A stretch of DNA of 64,000 nt from NCBI RefSeq assembly GCF_001510715.1, contig NZ_LMTJ01000005.1:438642-502641 (forward strand). The letters run 5' to 3'. The notes beneath the pieces are model-generated. The model was not told the DNA's origin. It did not search any database and was given only the letters and a program-made list of their open reading frames with translations. Position 1 is the first letter of the stretch; the number at the start of each line of letters is the position of its first letter. This document shows positions 9,244-17,158 of this stretch, in pieces. Source of the stretch: Bacillus sp. FJAT-29814. GTDB lineage: Bacteria; Bacillota; Bacilli; Bacillales; Cytobacillaceae. The position numbers and the translations under genes are program-made.

Positions 9244-11037
9244 ATGAGCATGAGACAGACAAAACTTAAGGTTTTTGATATGACCTGCACCTCCTGCGAA
9301 AAACGAATCGAACGGACAGTCAAAAAACTGGATGGGGTCCGTGATGTAAAGGCTGATTTCAGCGGACAATTTGCGGAAATCGAGTATGACGATGAAATAT
9401 GCAACCTGGGAGAAATTAAAGAGGCCATCAATCGGATTGGCTACAGCACAGAAAACTCGCGTGGCTATAAGTTGATTGGGATTTTAATTATTGCCGCGGC
9501 CATCGTACTGCTAGGTCTTAATACTGGCAGCTTCAATATGGATGAAAAACTGGCCAATGCGTCGTATGTCGTGTTATTTGTAGTCGGACTAGTCACCTCG
9601 CTCCATTGCGTGGGAATGTGCGGAGGCATTATGCTGTCTCAGACAATCGGAAAAGAAAGTGGCAGTAAATACTCTGCAATCAAGCCGGCATTGCTTTATA
9701 ACCTTGGACGTGTTACCGCTTATACAATCCTTGGCGGAATGATCGGAGCAATTGGCTCGGTTATAGCCCTTTCGCTTACGGCCAAGGCCGGTCTCCAACT
9801 ATTTGCCGGTGTTTTCATGATTATAATGGGCTTTAATATGGCGGGATTTCGGGTCTTCAGAAAAATTCAGATTAAATTGCCTGCTGTCGCATGCCGGGCC
9901 ATGACGAAGCCAAGAACGCCACTTATAATCGGGCTGTTGAACGGGTTCATGCCTTGCGGACCGCTTCAGACAATGCAGATCTATGCATTGGGAACAGGCA
10001 GTGCGCTTGGCGGTGCAATATCGATGTTTATGTTTTCGCTTGGAACTGTACCGCTCATGCTGACATTTGGGGCGCTATCAGGACTATTGAGTAAAGGGTA
10101 CACAAAGAAAATCCTTAAATTCAGTGGCATCCTGATCATTGTTCTTGGATTAATTATGAGCAACAGAGGTCTGGCACTTGCTGGGGTTAATACAAGTCCG
10201 TTTCTCTTAATGGCAAATGTGGGCAATGGAGGAACAACTGGCTCTTTCGGGACCGGTGGGGCCATTAAAGCCACTTTAAAGGATGGGGTACAGGTGCTGA
10301 GTATGGTAGCCAATGTCAGTGGCTATAATCCCAACACTTTATACGTAAAAAAAGGTGTCCCGGTTAAGTGGGTCGTTAATGTTGAGCAACTAACGGGCTG
10401 CAATAATACGATCGTTATTACAGATTTAAAGGTACAGCAAAAGCTTCAAGACGGTCAGAACATCATCGAGTTCACTCCGGGAAATGAAGATATGCCGTTT
10501 AGCTGCTGGATGGGAATGAAGCGGGGCATGATTAAAGTCGTCGATGACCTTGGCAACGTTTCTGCCGCTGAGAGCAATGCAACGGGAGTAGATTCATCTA
10601 CAAAAGCAACTGCGGGGACTTCTGAGCCTGTTGGGCCAAGTATATATGGCGATGATATCAGCAAAGTGCCTACAGATCGGTTGGTGAGAAAAGCAGAGGT
10701 AGTTAACAATGGCCAATTTTTGACAGTAAAAGGAATTGGGTATGAGCTGGAACCGTTAATCATGGTGGTCAATAAAGGGATGAGCACGAAGATAACCTTT
10801 GATCTCACCGAGTTTAATCGGAAAGATGAATCTTTCTTAATTATGAATGCCAATACAAAGGAAATTGTAAGTGAATTCATCGGAAAGGAGGGGATGGCCG
10901 AAATTGAATTTACGATAAAAAAACCAGGCATTTACGGAATTTATCTAAATGAAGAGGAATTGCTTGGCGTCATTGAGGCAGTTGATGATGCCAATGTAGT
11001 CGACCTGGAACAGATCAGAAGTAAGTTCCTAAACTAG
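9244..11037 (+). CDS. HMA - TauE/SafE-like permease - cupredoxin fusion
   Basis: 597 residues from the ATG 5 bases after GGGAGGG; the longer frame upstream has no good start. Order of parts: an HMA domain with DMTCTSCEKRI (CxxC metal site, residues about 4-70); a membrane region of six or more helices containing HCVGMCGGI and NGFMPCGPL, the paired Cys motifs of the TauE/SafE (UreH-like) family; then an extracytoplasmic cupredoxin-like domain with candidate Cu ligands in GCNNT and FSCWMGMKRG; then a second beta domain without obvious ligands. Likely handles copper, perhaps passing it from cytoplasm to an outer acceptor. Function is inferred from domains. Next gene is 27 bases away. Confidence 0.85.
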   Translation: MSMRQTKLKVFDMTCTSCEKRIERTVKKLDGVRDVKADFSGQFAEIEYDDEICNLGEIKEAINRIGYSTENSRGYKLIGILIIAAAIVLLGLNTGSFNMDEKLANASYVVLFVVGLVTSLHCVGMCGGIMLSQTIGKESGSKYSAIKPALLYNLGRVTAYTILGGMIGAIGSVIALSLTAKAGLQLFAGVFMIIMGFNMAGFRVFRKIQIKLPAVACRAMTKPRTPLIIGLLNGFMPCGPLQTMQIYALGTGSALGGAISMFMFSLGTVPLMLTFGALSGLLSKGYTKKILKFSGILIIVLGLIMSNRGLALAGVNTSPFLLMANVGNGGTTGSFGTGGAIKATLKDGVQVLSMVANVSGYNPNTLYVKKGVPVKWVVNVEQLTGCNNTIVITDLKVQQKLQDGQNIIEFTPGNEDMPFSCWMGMKRGMIKVVDDLGNVSAAESNATGVDSSTKATAGTSEPVGPSIYGDDISKVPTDRLVRKAEVVNNGQFLTVKGIGYELEPLIMVVNKGMSTKITFDLTEFNRKDESFLIMNANTKEIVSEFIGKEGMAEIEFTIKKPGIYGIYLNEEELLGVIEAVDDANVVDLEQIRSKFLN

Positions 11038-11064
11038 AAGTTACAATTCGGGGAGATGAAAAGA

Positions 11065-11556
11065 ATGAATATGACACATTATATGGGTTTGCTGGCGGAA
11101 AACCAGCCGTGGAATCTAATTATTTTTATGGCCATCCCTGTTATTTGCGCGGAAACCCTTGCTATTACGGAACTTGCGATTCTGTTTACACGGAAAATGG
11201 ACGGCACCTTAAGACAAGTTAATAAGATTACAAGTATTTTTGCTGGAATTTATTTTACTGGTATTTTTATTTATTTAATGATTAATGCTTTTGTTCCATT
11301 GACCGTCAATGGCGACTGGAAGGGCTGGATAGACGTTGTTGCTGTTACGTTCTATCTGCTTGGGGTCGTTCCGTTATTGGGAATGGCGCTGTTAGAGCTT
11401 GGGGTCCTATACCGAAACAAAACCACACTGGAAAAACTGAAAATCCATGCATTCTTTGTCGGCATGTTTCTGATTGTGGCCCATGTAGCAATGATATTTG
11501 GGATGCTTGATCCATCTATCGGTACAGGAGCAGGTTCTGGCCATATGAATATGTAA
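11065..11556 (+). CDS. Small four-helix membrane protein (DUF6803-like)
   Basis: 163 residues; an ATG nine bases upstream overlaps GGGGAG, so the second ATG is chosen. Four hydrophobic segments are visible, with short charged loops and a Gly/Met/His-rich C-terminal tail (SGHMNM) that could bind copper. My link to DUF6803, a family seen beside HMA-TauE permeases, is from memory and moderate. It follows the fusion permease closely and is probably co-transcribed. Function unknown; the tail and neighbour point to metal handling. Confidence 0.65.
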   Translation: MNMTHYMGLLAENQPWNLIIFMAIPVICAETLAITELAILFTRKMDGTLRQVNKITSIFAGIYFTGIFIYLMINAFVPLTVNGDWKGWIDVVAVTFYLLGVVPLLGMALLELGVLYRNKTTLEKLKIHAFFVGMFLIVAHVAMIFGMLDPSIGTGAGSGHMNM

Positions 11557-11720
11557 AAAATATTGCGGAAAACCCTATAGGTATTCCGACCAATTCATTT
11601 ACAAGTATTGATAGTATAGAAATCTTAAAAACTTCACCAAATAGTAATAATTAGCACCCGTTACGATTCAATCTATTTGTTAAAATGAATTTGTAATATA
11701 GGAGAAAGGGGTGACAACTA

Positions 11721-12176
11721 TTGAAACGAATTACTTCTCTTTTCGTTCTTTGCATTGCAATTGTTCTAATCGCAGCTGGCTGTGGTTCTAAAATTGAAGA
11801 TCAAAAATGGACGCTTGATAAAAAGCATGCGCCGTTTCCTGATTATGTGTTAAATTCTTCCGATAAAATTCAAGAAACTTATGTAATGGCGGCAACTTAC
11901 CCAGAGGTAGTGGCACAAGTCCCATGTTATTGCGGCTGTTTTGCCCAGGATGGCCATGAAAGTAATCTAGACTGCTATATTGACCAGTTCGGGGATGACA
12001 AGGCTGTCAAGGAATGGGATTCCATGAGTATATCGTGAGATGTTTGTATTGATATCGCCCGGGAGGCGGTAGAACTGCATCTTAACGGTAAAAGCCCTAA
12101 AAAGATTTATGATTTGATTACCACGAAATATGGAAATTACGGGGAGCCAACTCCAACGCCTGAACCTAAGGAGTAG
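11721..12176 (+). CDS. PCYCGC-motif lipoprotein with in-frame UGA (probable selenoprotein)
   Basis: TTG start after AGGGGTG. Signal peptide with lipobox AAGC (C21), then VPCYCGC (C69, C71, C73). An in-frame TGA at 12036-12038 is codon 106. Beyond it the frame stays open for 45 codons to TAG at 12174-12176, four bases before the next start, and reads DVCIDIAREAVELHLNGKSP..., ending in a Pro-Thr-rich tail. From memory, PCYCGC proteins have a C-x-x-C here (CGVCLxIA), so UGA falls exactly on the first cysteine: U-D-V-C. A hairpin suited to a bacterial SECIS follows. Reading through gives 151 residues. Alternatives: a nonsense mutation or a sequencing error. Redox or metal role on the outer membrane face is inferred. 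Confidence 0.8.
12039..12071 (+). promoter_or_regulatory. Candidate bacterial SECIS hairpin after the UGA codon
   Basis: The stem TATCGCC (12053-12059) pairs with GGCGGTA (12065-12071), seven pairs with one G-T, around the loop CGGGA. The loop starts 22 bases after the UGA and has G as its second base. These fit the known bacterial SECIS pattern (stem-loop close downstream, G in the first two loop positions). Not tested. Confidence 0.55.
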
Positions 12177-12179
12177 CCC

Positions 12180-12863
12180 ATGAAGAAAATATTAATTGGC
12201 AGTTATATGCTAATCATTATTGGAATCATTTTTGTAATCGGAAATACCCGGATCTTTGGAAGCGGCAATGCCGAAGCTATTGCTTCGGGAGAAAAGATAT
12301 ATGAGAAAAATTGCCTAATTTGCCATGGTGAAACCGGGAAAGGTGAAGCTGCCAATGCTGGCACTGCAATAAATAATCAAAATTTTTTAAACTCCGTTTC
12401 TGATAAAGACATATATAATTATGTGAAGTATGGACGGGAAGGCACTGCAATGCCGGCTTATGTCCAAAGGTTATCAGAAAAAGAGATCAATAATTTGGTT
12501 GTCTTTATCAGGGATTGGCAGACAGAAAAAATCAAGTTTGATGTTCCGAAAACGATTTCCGGTAACCCGGAGAATGGAAAAAAACTTTATGGTTTGTATT
12601 GCCTTAACTGTCATGGCGAGTCTGGCGCGGGCAAAGTAAAAATGGGAACGGTCCTTGCCCATCCGGAGTATTTAAAATATACAACGGACAAGCAGATTTG
12701 GATTACCACCGCTTATGGCCGTGAAGAAACCCGAATGGGTCCTTCATTAAAAGGGCTCGACGGGGCTCGACAGCTTACAGAGGAACAAATATCCGACATT
12801 ATCAGTTATATACGTTCGATCAAGTATAGTAACGAAAAGCCCGATGATTATTTAAAACCTTGA
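12180..12863 (+). CDS. Membrane-anchored diheme cytochrome c
   Basis: 227 residues. An uncleaved N-terminal anchor (ILIGSYMLIIIGIIFVIG) is followed by two class I cytochrome c domains with heme motifs CLICH (C45-H49) and CLNCH (C141-H145). Candidate distal methionines are in TAMPAY and TRMGPS. Each heme is attached covalently outside the membrane, so this protein needs a cytochrome c maturation system and is the nearest natural client of the Ccm operon 240 bases downstream. The electron partner is unknown. It begins four bases after the PCYCGC lipoprotein and is probably co-transcribed with it. Confidence 0.93.
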   Translation: MKKILIGSYMLIIIGIIFVIGNTRIFGSGNAEAIASGEKIYEKNCLICHGETGKGEAANAGTAINNQNFLNSVSDKDIYNYVKYGREGTAMPAYVQRLSEKEINNLVVFIRDWQTEKIKFDVPKTISGNPENGKKLYGLYCLNCHGESGAGKVKMGTVLAHPEYLKYTTDKQIWITTAYGREETRMGPSLKGLDGARQLTEEQISDIISYIRSIKYSNEKPDDYLKP

Positions 12864-12892
12864 TTCCATCTACTGGAGTCAAGGTTTTTTAT
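12855..12892 (+). terminator. Terminator after the diheme cytochrome gene
   Basis: A 13-bp stem beginning AAACCTTGA and ending TCAAGGTTT with a 7-nt loop, followed by a T run. It overlaps the last codons and separates this unit from the ccm operon. Confidence 0.88.
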
Positions 12893-12932
12893 TTCTGAGT
12901 ATAACGATCTCTGACCTGACACTTCCCTAAAT

Positions 12933-12998
12933 ATGAACAATTTGTGATGTTTTTATGTCAAAAACGTAACGATTTTTATCGTTTAACAAAATGTTCAT
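12933..12998. promoter_or_regulatory. Nested inverted repeats upstream of the ccm operon
   Basis: Outer arms ATGAACAATTTGT (12933-12945) and ACAAAATGTTCAT (12986-12998) are complementary with one mismatch. Inside lies a second perfect pair, AACGAT and ATCGTT (12968-12983), around TTTT. It stands about 110 bases before the first gene of the operon in a region with no coding frame. It could be a regulator site or an RNA structure. Confidence 0.5.
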
Positions 12999-13105
12999 AG
13001 GTATATCAACAATACGGAGTAGATAAAGATTATATTTATTTCGAAGAGGACTATAGTAGAAAACTATCAGATGAGAGAGAGCTTTTAAGGTCAAGGAGGA
13101 TTAAT

Positions 13106-14167
13106 ATGCTTAAAAAAAGGTTAGTGGCATTAATAGTGATCGCTTCATTTCTAACAAGCTGGATATTGCCCAAAGCTTATGCGGAAGCAGAATTTCAGCC
13201 GGAAAAATTCCCTTATAAGGCGATGCAGATTCAGGTAATGCCAGAGTTTGACTACCCGGAGGATTGGGCTTCAAGAGAAGTTCCTTCGCTATTAGTGGGG
13301 ATGTACGGGACGATTACAAATAAGACCGGACAGGACTATGACGGAAAAATTGAACTTGCGGTACCCGCAAAGGAAAAAGGTTTTGATGCCTTCCTGGTAG
13401 CCGAATTTCCCGAGGAAAACAAGCCTGAGGTTCAACGTCCATATGACGTAGACCTTGAGAAGGGGATCATCAGCTGGAAACCAGGAAAACCGATTAAAAA
13501 TAATCAAGAATATCAGTTTGTCATTGAGTACTACACCCAATCGATTGATGTAAAAGATCAAAAAAGCTTTACCTATGAATTTACGAATAAAGCAGAAACA
13601 GAACAGCTTGATGTTATTTTTTATGCACCGATGAATGCAAAAGAAATCAAGCTTGAGCCAAAGGCCCAAGAAAATTCCAAAAATGAGTATGGCGAGGAGC
13701 TTTATTTCTACCAATATAAAAACGTCAAAATTGGTGAACCGTTGAAGTATTCCTTCTCCTATAAAAAAGATGGGACGGAATCAACAATGGAGGCCATTTC
13801 CAAAGCCCAGCCGCCTAATGATAAAAACCATGAGGGTGTCAGCGGCAGCGCGACAGACCAAATTTTGGGCGACAACAGCAAGGATGGAGGTAAAAGTCCA
13901 ATCATTGGAATCGGCGGGGCATCGATTATCGGGATTGCCATCATCATTGCCGGGGCCTTCGTTTACCTAGGATTAAAGGCCAATTCACAAAGTCAGGCAA
14001 AAATGTCCAAACAAAATAAACAGCCCCAAAAAAGACAAGGGTCAACCACAACTCAAAAGGTGAACAAAACAGTCAGCAACGAAGCCAAGAAAGAACTGCG
14101 CAAAAAACTATTAACCGGAAAAATTGACCAAGAAACGTACGATGAAGAAATGAAAAAATTAATCTAA
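13106..14167 (+). CDS. Anchored extracytoplasmic protein of the ccm operon, unknown function
   Basis: 353 residues. Cleavable signal peptide ending near AYAEAE, an outer beta-rich domain of about 210 residues with no cysteines or heme motif, a low-complexity linker, one membrane helix (SIIGIAIIIAGAFVYLGL) and a basic cytoplasmic tail ending LLTGKIDQETYDEEMKKLI. I do not recognise the family. The layout repeats that of the protein at 17530-18528, and the tail motif (GKIxxExYxxxxK) is also seen there and in the CcmI-like protein between them. First gene of the ccm operon, preceded by a strong AAGGAGG. Possibly an assembly or holdase factor for apocytochrome or heme; this is a guess from context. 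Confidence 0.8.
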   Translation: MLKKRLVALIVIASFLTSWILPKAYAEAEFQPEKFPYKAMQIQVMPEFDYPEDWASREVPSLLVGMYGTITNKTGQDYDGKIELAVPAKEKGFDAFLVAEFPEENKPEVQRPYDVDLEKGIISWKPGKPIKNNQEYQFVIEYYTQSIDVKDQKSFTYEFTNKAETEQLDVIFYAPMNAKEIKLEPKAQENSKNEYGEELYFYQYKNVKIGEPLKYSFSYKKDGTESTMEAISKAQPPNDKNHEGVSGSATDQILGDNSKDGGKSPIIGIGGASIIGIAIIIAGAFVYLGLKANSQSQAKMSKQNKQPQKRQGSTTTQKVNKTVSNEAKKELRKKLLTGKIDQETYDEEMKKLI

Positions 14168-14180
14168 TGAGGTGATTTGG

Positions 14181-14633
14181 ATGAAAAAGAATACACTCGT
14201 CATGCTTGGCGGATTTATTATTGCTGGTGCAATTGTTTTCCTCTTAATGGCCGCAACCCCTGGATCAAGTGGTGTTGAATTGACGATGAAAGAGCTGTTG
14301 GCAAATCAACAAGACTATAAAGATGATTTTGTTACCGTAGAAGGACTACTGGTCGAAGATTCTATTAAATGGGACGCAGACAAAATAGAATTGAAATTTG
14401 ATGTAAAAGATAACGACGGCAACATCATGCATGTGATTCATAATGGAACAAAGCCGGATAACTTCTCAGATGGCGTTATTACCATTCTCCAAGGTGCACC
14501 AACTCAAAAGAATACCTTTGTTGCAGAAACAGTCAAAACGCGCTGCCCTTCCAAATATGAGGGTGAAGACATGAAAAACTATGATCCCGAAACACATAAA
14601 GAAAAACTGAATCAGCCACCGAAGGAACAATAA
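14181..14633 (+). CDS. ccmE: Cytochrome c maturation heme chaperone CcmE, CxxxY type
   Basis: 150 residues; ATG after GAGGTG. One N-terminal membrane helix and an OB-fold outer domain (VTVEGLLVEDSIKW ... IMHVIHNGTKPDNF). In classical CcmE the heme is bound covalently through the histidine of HxxxY. Here the matching place reads TVKTRCPSKYEG, so C122 replaces the histidine and Y126 is kept. Such Cys-type CcmE is known from archaea and some delta-proteobacteria. A hydrophilic tail follows. Sits directly before ccmF. Assignment as CcmE is strong; how heme binds is inferred. Confidence 0.92.
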   Translation: MKKNTLVMLGGFIIAGAIVFLLMAATPGSSGVELTMKELLANQQDYKDDFVTVEGLLVEDSIKWDADKIELKFDVKDNDGNIMHVIHNGTKPDNFSDGVITILQGAPTQKNTFVAETVKTRCPSKYEGEDMKNYDPETHKEKLNQPPKEQ

Positions 14634-14658
14634 AAGGCAAACTTAAGAAGGTGACGAA

Positions 14659-16641
14659 ATGTACTTATTTGCTAATGCAACCATATATATCGGATTGGCA
14701 ATCGCGATATATTCACTCCTAATTACGACACTAGGAATAAGCATAAAAAATCAAAAACTGGTAAACAGCGGTAAAGGCGGACTTATTGCACTTCTTGTTT
14801 GTACATCCCTAGCCATGTTGACCATGTTCTACCTGTTGGCAACTTCGCAATTCCAATACGAATATGTATCTGATTATACGAGCAGTGAACTCCCGGTTAT
14901 CTATAAACTCACAGCCCTTTGGGCAGGCAACGCCGGATCCCTGCTACTTTGGACGTTCTTTCTGACGCTATATATCGCAATGATCGCCTTCTCAAGAAAG
15001 ATGAAAGGCAACCCGATGGTTCCATACATTTCATCCATCTTGCTGGCAAACGCGGTTTTCTTCTTCTTCATTCTAGGGTTTGTCGCCAAACCATTTGTTT
15101 TGCTTGATCAGGTTCCGCTAGAAGGAAAAGGATTAAACCCAATGCTGCAAAATCCGGGAATGATTATTCACCCTGTCACACTTTACCTCGGATATGTAGG
15201 GCTAGCCATACCATTTGCGTTTGCAATGGCAGCGCTGCTATTGAAAAACGTTGATGATTTCTGGATTAAAATGACTAGACGCTGGACGATTATCGCCTGG
15301 TTATTTCTAAGCCTTGGCAACATTTTTGGAGGCCAGTGGGCCTATGTCGAACTGGGATGGGGCGGATACTGGGCATGGGATCCGGTTGAAAATGCCTCGT
15401 TTATGCCATGGTTGACCGCTACAGCCTTCCTGCACTCTGTCATGATTCAGGAACGGAAAAACATGTTGAAGATTTGGAATATCAGTTTAATTATCGTTTC
15501 ATATGCCTTGACCCTATTTGGTACCTTCCTGGTTCGAAGCGGCGTGCTGACATCTGTCCATGCATTTGCCAATTCTAATCTAGGATTATATTTCCTAATT
15601 TTTATGGCAATTGCAACCATCTTGGCATTATACGTGCTGATGAGCCGTTACAACCTGTTAAAACGGAGCGCCGGTGAATTTCAATCATTTGTTTCCAAGG
15701 AAAGCAGCTTCCTTGTAAACAACTTGCTGCTTGTTGGCGCGGCATTCGCGGTGTTCTGGGGAACTGTATTCCCGCTCGTTTCCGAGGCTGTACGAGGCAC
15801 GAAGGTTACAGTGGGTCTTCCTTTCTTCAACAAGGTGGAAGCACCGATATTATTATCAATGATGTTCGTAATGGCGGTTTGTCCGTTGCTGGCATGGCAA
15901 AGGTCAACTGTTAAAAATCTCAAGAAAAACTTCATGATTCCTGCCATTCTTGCAGTAGTGGCAATGGTGCTGATGGTAGTATTAGGCATCACAAAAGCCT
16001 GGGCCGTGATTGGTTATGGTGTTATTGCTCTATTGTTAGTTACTCACTTCTTGGAGTTTTATAGAGGTGTCAAAGCAAGAAGAAAGATGACAAAAGAATC
16101 ACCGCTCGTCGCTTTATACCGGTTAATGATCCGCAATCGCCGCCGCTACGGTGGATATATCGTTCACCTTGGCATCGCCTTTATCACTATGGGGATTATC
16201 GGTTCCCAGAACTATGACGTGGAAACAATGAAAACCGTTCCGCTGGGCGGTTCGATAGAGTTGAAGGATTATAGATTAAACTACGAGCGTTTGGATCAAA
16301 AACGTGAAGGTATTAACGATATTGTCTATGCCGATGTAACAGTATTTAGAAATGGTAAAAGAATAGGGACCTTCCAGCCTGAAAAAGTCTTTTACGGCAA
16401 CTGGGAGCAGCCTTCATCAGAAGTGGCGATCATTTCATCTATTAAAGAGGACCTCTACATTGTGCTAAGCGCCTGGGAAAATGACGGCAAAGCAACCTTT
16501 GTTGTCAAAATTAACCCTATGATGAACTGGATGTGGTTCGGTTCATTTATGATCGTCATCGGTGCGCTTTTCGCTGTATGGAACGGCAAATATGGAAACG
16601 TCACTCCAAGATACACTGGAGTACGTAAAGAGGTGTCTTAA
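14659..16641 (+). CDS. ccmF: Heme lyase subunit CcmF
   Basis: 660 residues, the usual length, with about 15 hydrophobic helices. The tryptophan-rich WWD-type domain is seen as GWGGYWAWDPVENASFMPWL. Conserved histidine-containing motifs include NPGMIIHPVTLYLGYVG, FLHSVMIQ, TSVHAFA and YIVHLGIAF. CcmF takes heme from holo-CcmE and, with CcmH, attaches it to apocytochrome c outside the membrane. It lies between ccmE and ccmH, the order known from System I operons. Finding this in a Bacillus-type genome is unusual, since these mostly have ResB/ResC. Confidence 0.96.
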   Translation: MYLFANATIYIGLAIAIYSLLITTLGISIKNQKLVNSGKGGLIALLVCTSLAMLTMFYLLATSQFQYEYVSDYTSSELPVIYKLTALWAGNAGSLLLWTFFLTLYIAMIAFSRKMKGNPMVPYISSILLANAVFFFFILGFVAKPFVLLDQVPLEGKGLNPMLQNPGMIIHPVTLYLGYVGLAIPFAFAMAALLLKNVDDFWIKMTRRWTIIAWLFLSLGNIFGGQWAYVELGWGGYWAWDPVENASFMPWLTATAFLHSVMIQERKNMLKIWNISLIIVSYALTLFGTFLVRSGVLTSVHAFANSNLGLYFLIFMAIATILALYVLMSRYNLLKRSAGEFQSFVSKESSFLVNNLLLVGAAFAVFWGTVFPLVSEAVRGTKVTVGLPFFNKVEAPILLSMMFVMAVCPLLAWQRSTVKNLKKNFMIPAILAVVAMVLMVVLGITKAWAVIGYGVIALLLVTHFLEFYRGVKARRKMTKESPLVALYRLMIRNRRRYGGYIVHLGIAFITMGIIGSQNYDVETMKTVPLGGSIELKDYRLNYERLDQKREGINDIVYADVTVFRNGKRIGTFQPEKVFYGNWEQPSSEVAIISSIKEDLYIVLSAWENDGKATFVVKINPMMNWMWFGSFMIVIGALFAVWNGKYGNVTPRYTGVRKEVS

Positions 16642-16642
16642 T

Positions 16643-17146
16643 ATGAAGAACAAGTTTTATGTCGGGCTCCTCGTACTAGCGTTTATTTTTCAAGGTTCAT
16701 TCCTACGTGTGGAAGCAAAAGAGTTTGACTACAAATCTCCAGAATTTAAAGCAGTCGCTCAGCAGTTTGCCTGTACATGCGGTTGCGGGCAGGATCATTA
16801 CGAATGCGACCCGAATACATGCAACTTAACCACTGAATTTAAAGCAGACCTGGTTGATATGATGAATAAAGGCTGGGACAAAGATAAAATTCGTGAGTAT
16901 TATGTCAACATTTACGGCGAAGAAATTCTGACTTCCCCCGAAAAAAAGGGTTTTAGTCTTACAGCATGGGTCCTTCCATTTGCAGCATTAGGCGGGGCTG
17001 GCGCAGGCTTGTATTTCGTGATTCGCAAATGGGTAAAACGGAGAGGCCCAGAGGAAACTGAAATGATCACCCAGAACCCTGAGGAGGAAGTGGAAAGCGA
17101 AATTCTTTCTTCCATCATTGACGAAGAACGCAAAAAGTATCTTTAG
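16643..17146 (+). CDS. ccmH: CcmH/NrfF-family thiol protein with CxCxC cluster
   Basis: 167 residues from the ATG one base after the ccmF stop. Signal peptide or anchor, then FACTCGCGQDHYECDPNTC in place of the normal LRCxxC, followed by the three-helix pattern of CcmH (ADLVDMMNKGWDKDKIREYYVNIYG) and a C-terminal membrane helix. CcmH reduces or holds the apocytochrome CxxCH thiols and binds CcmF. The five cysteines (C44, C46, C48, C55, C60) go beyond the normal pair and could bind a metal. The CxCGC start resembles the PCYCGC lipoprotein upstream. Confidence 0.87.
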   Translation: MKNKFYVGLLVLAFIFQGSFLRVEAKEFDYKSPEFKAVAQQFACTCGCGQDHYECDPNTCNLTTEFKADLVDMMNKGWDKDKIREYYVNIYGEEILTSPEKKGFSLTAWVLPFAALGGAGAGLYFVIRKWVKRRGPEETEMITQNPEEEVESEILSSIIDEERKKYL

Positions 17147-17158
17147 GATGTGAACAAA

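Noticed and set aside
12036..12038. Simple pseudogene reading of the PCYCGC lipoprotein
   Set aside because: Considered as the main alternative, but the frame behind the TGA is intact to a stop just before the next gene, keeps family sequence, and the TGA sits on a redox cysteine; decay would not predict these together. It stays possible.
12936..12962. TGTGA-N-TGTCA as an Fnr/Crp site before the ccm operon
   Set aside because: The half sites TGTGA and TGTCA are not arranged as an Fnr palindrome (TGTGA-N6-TCACA); the nested repeats are the stronger signal.
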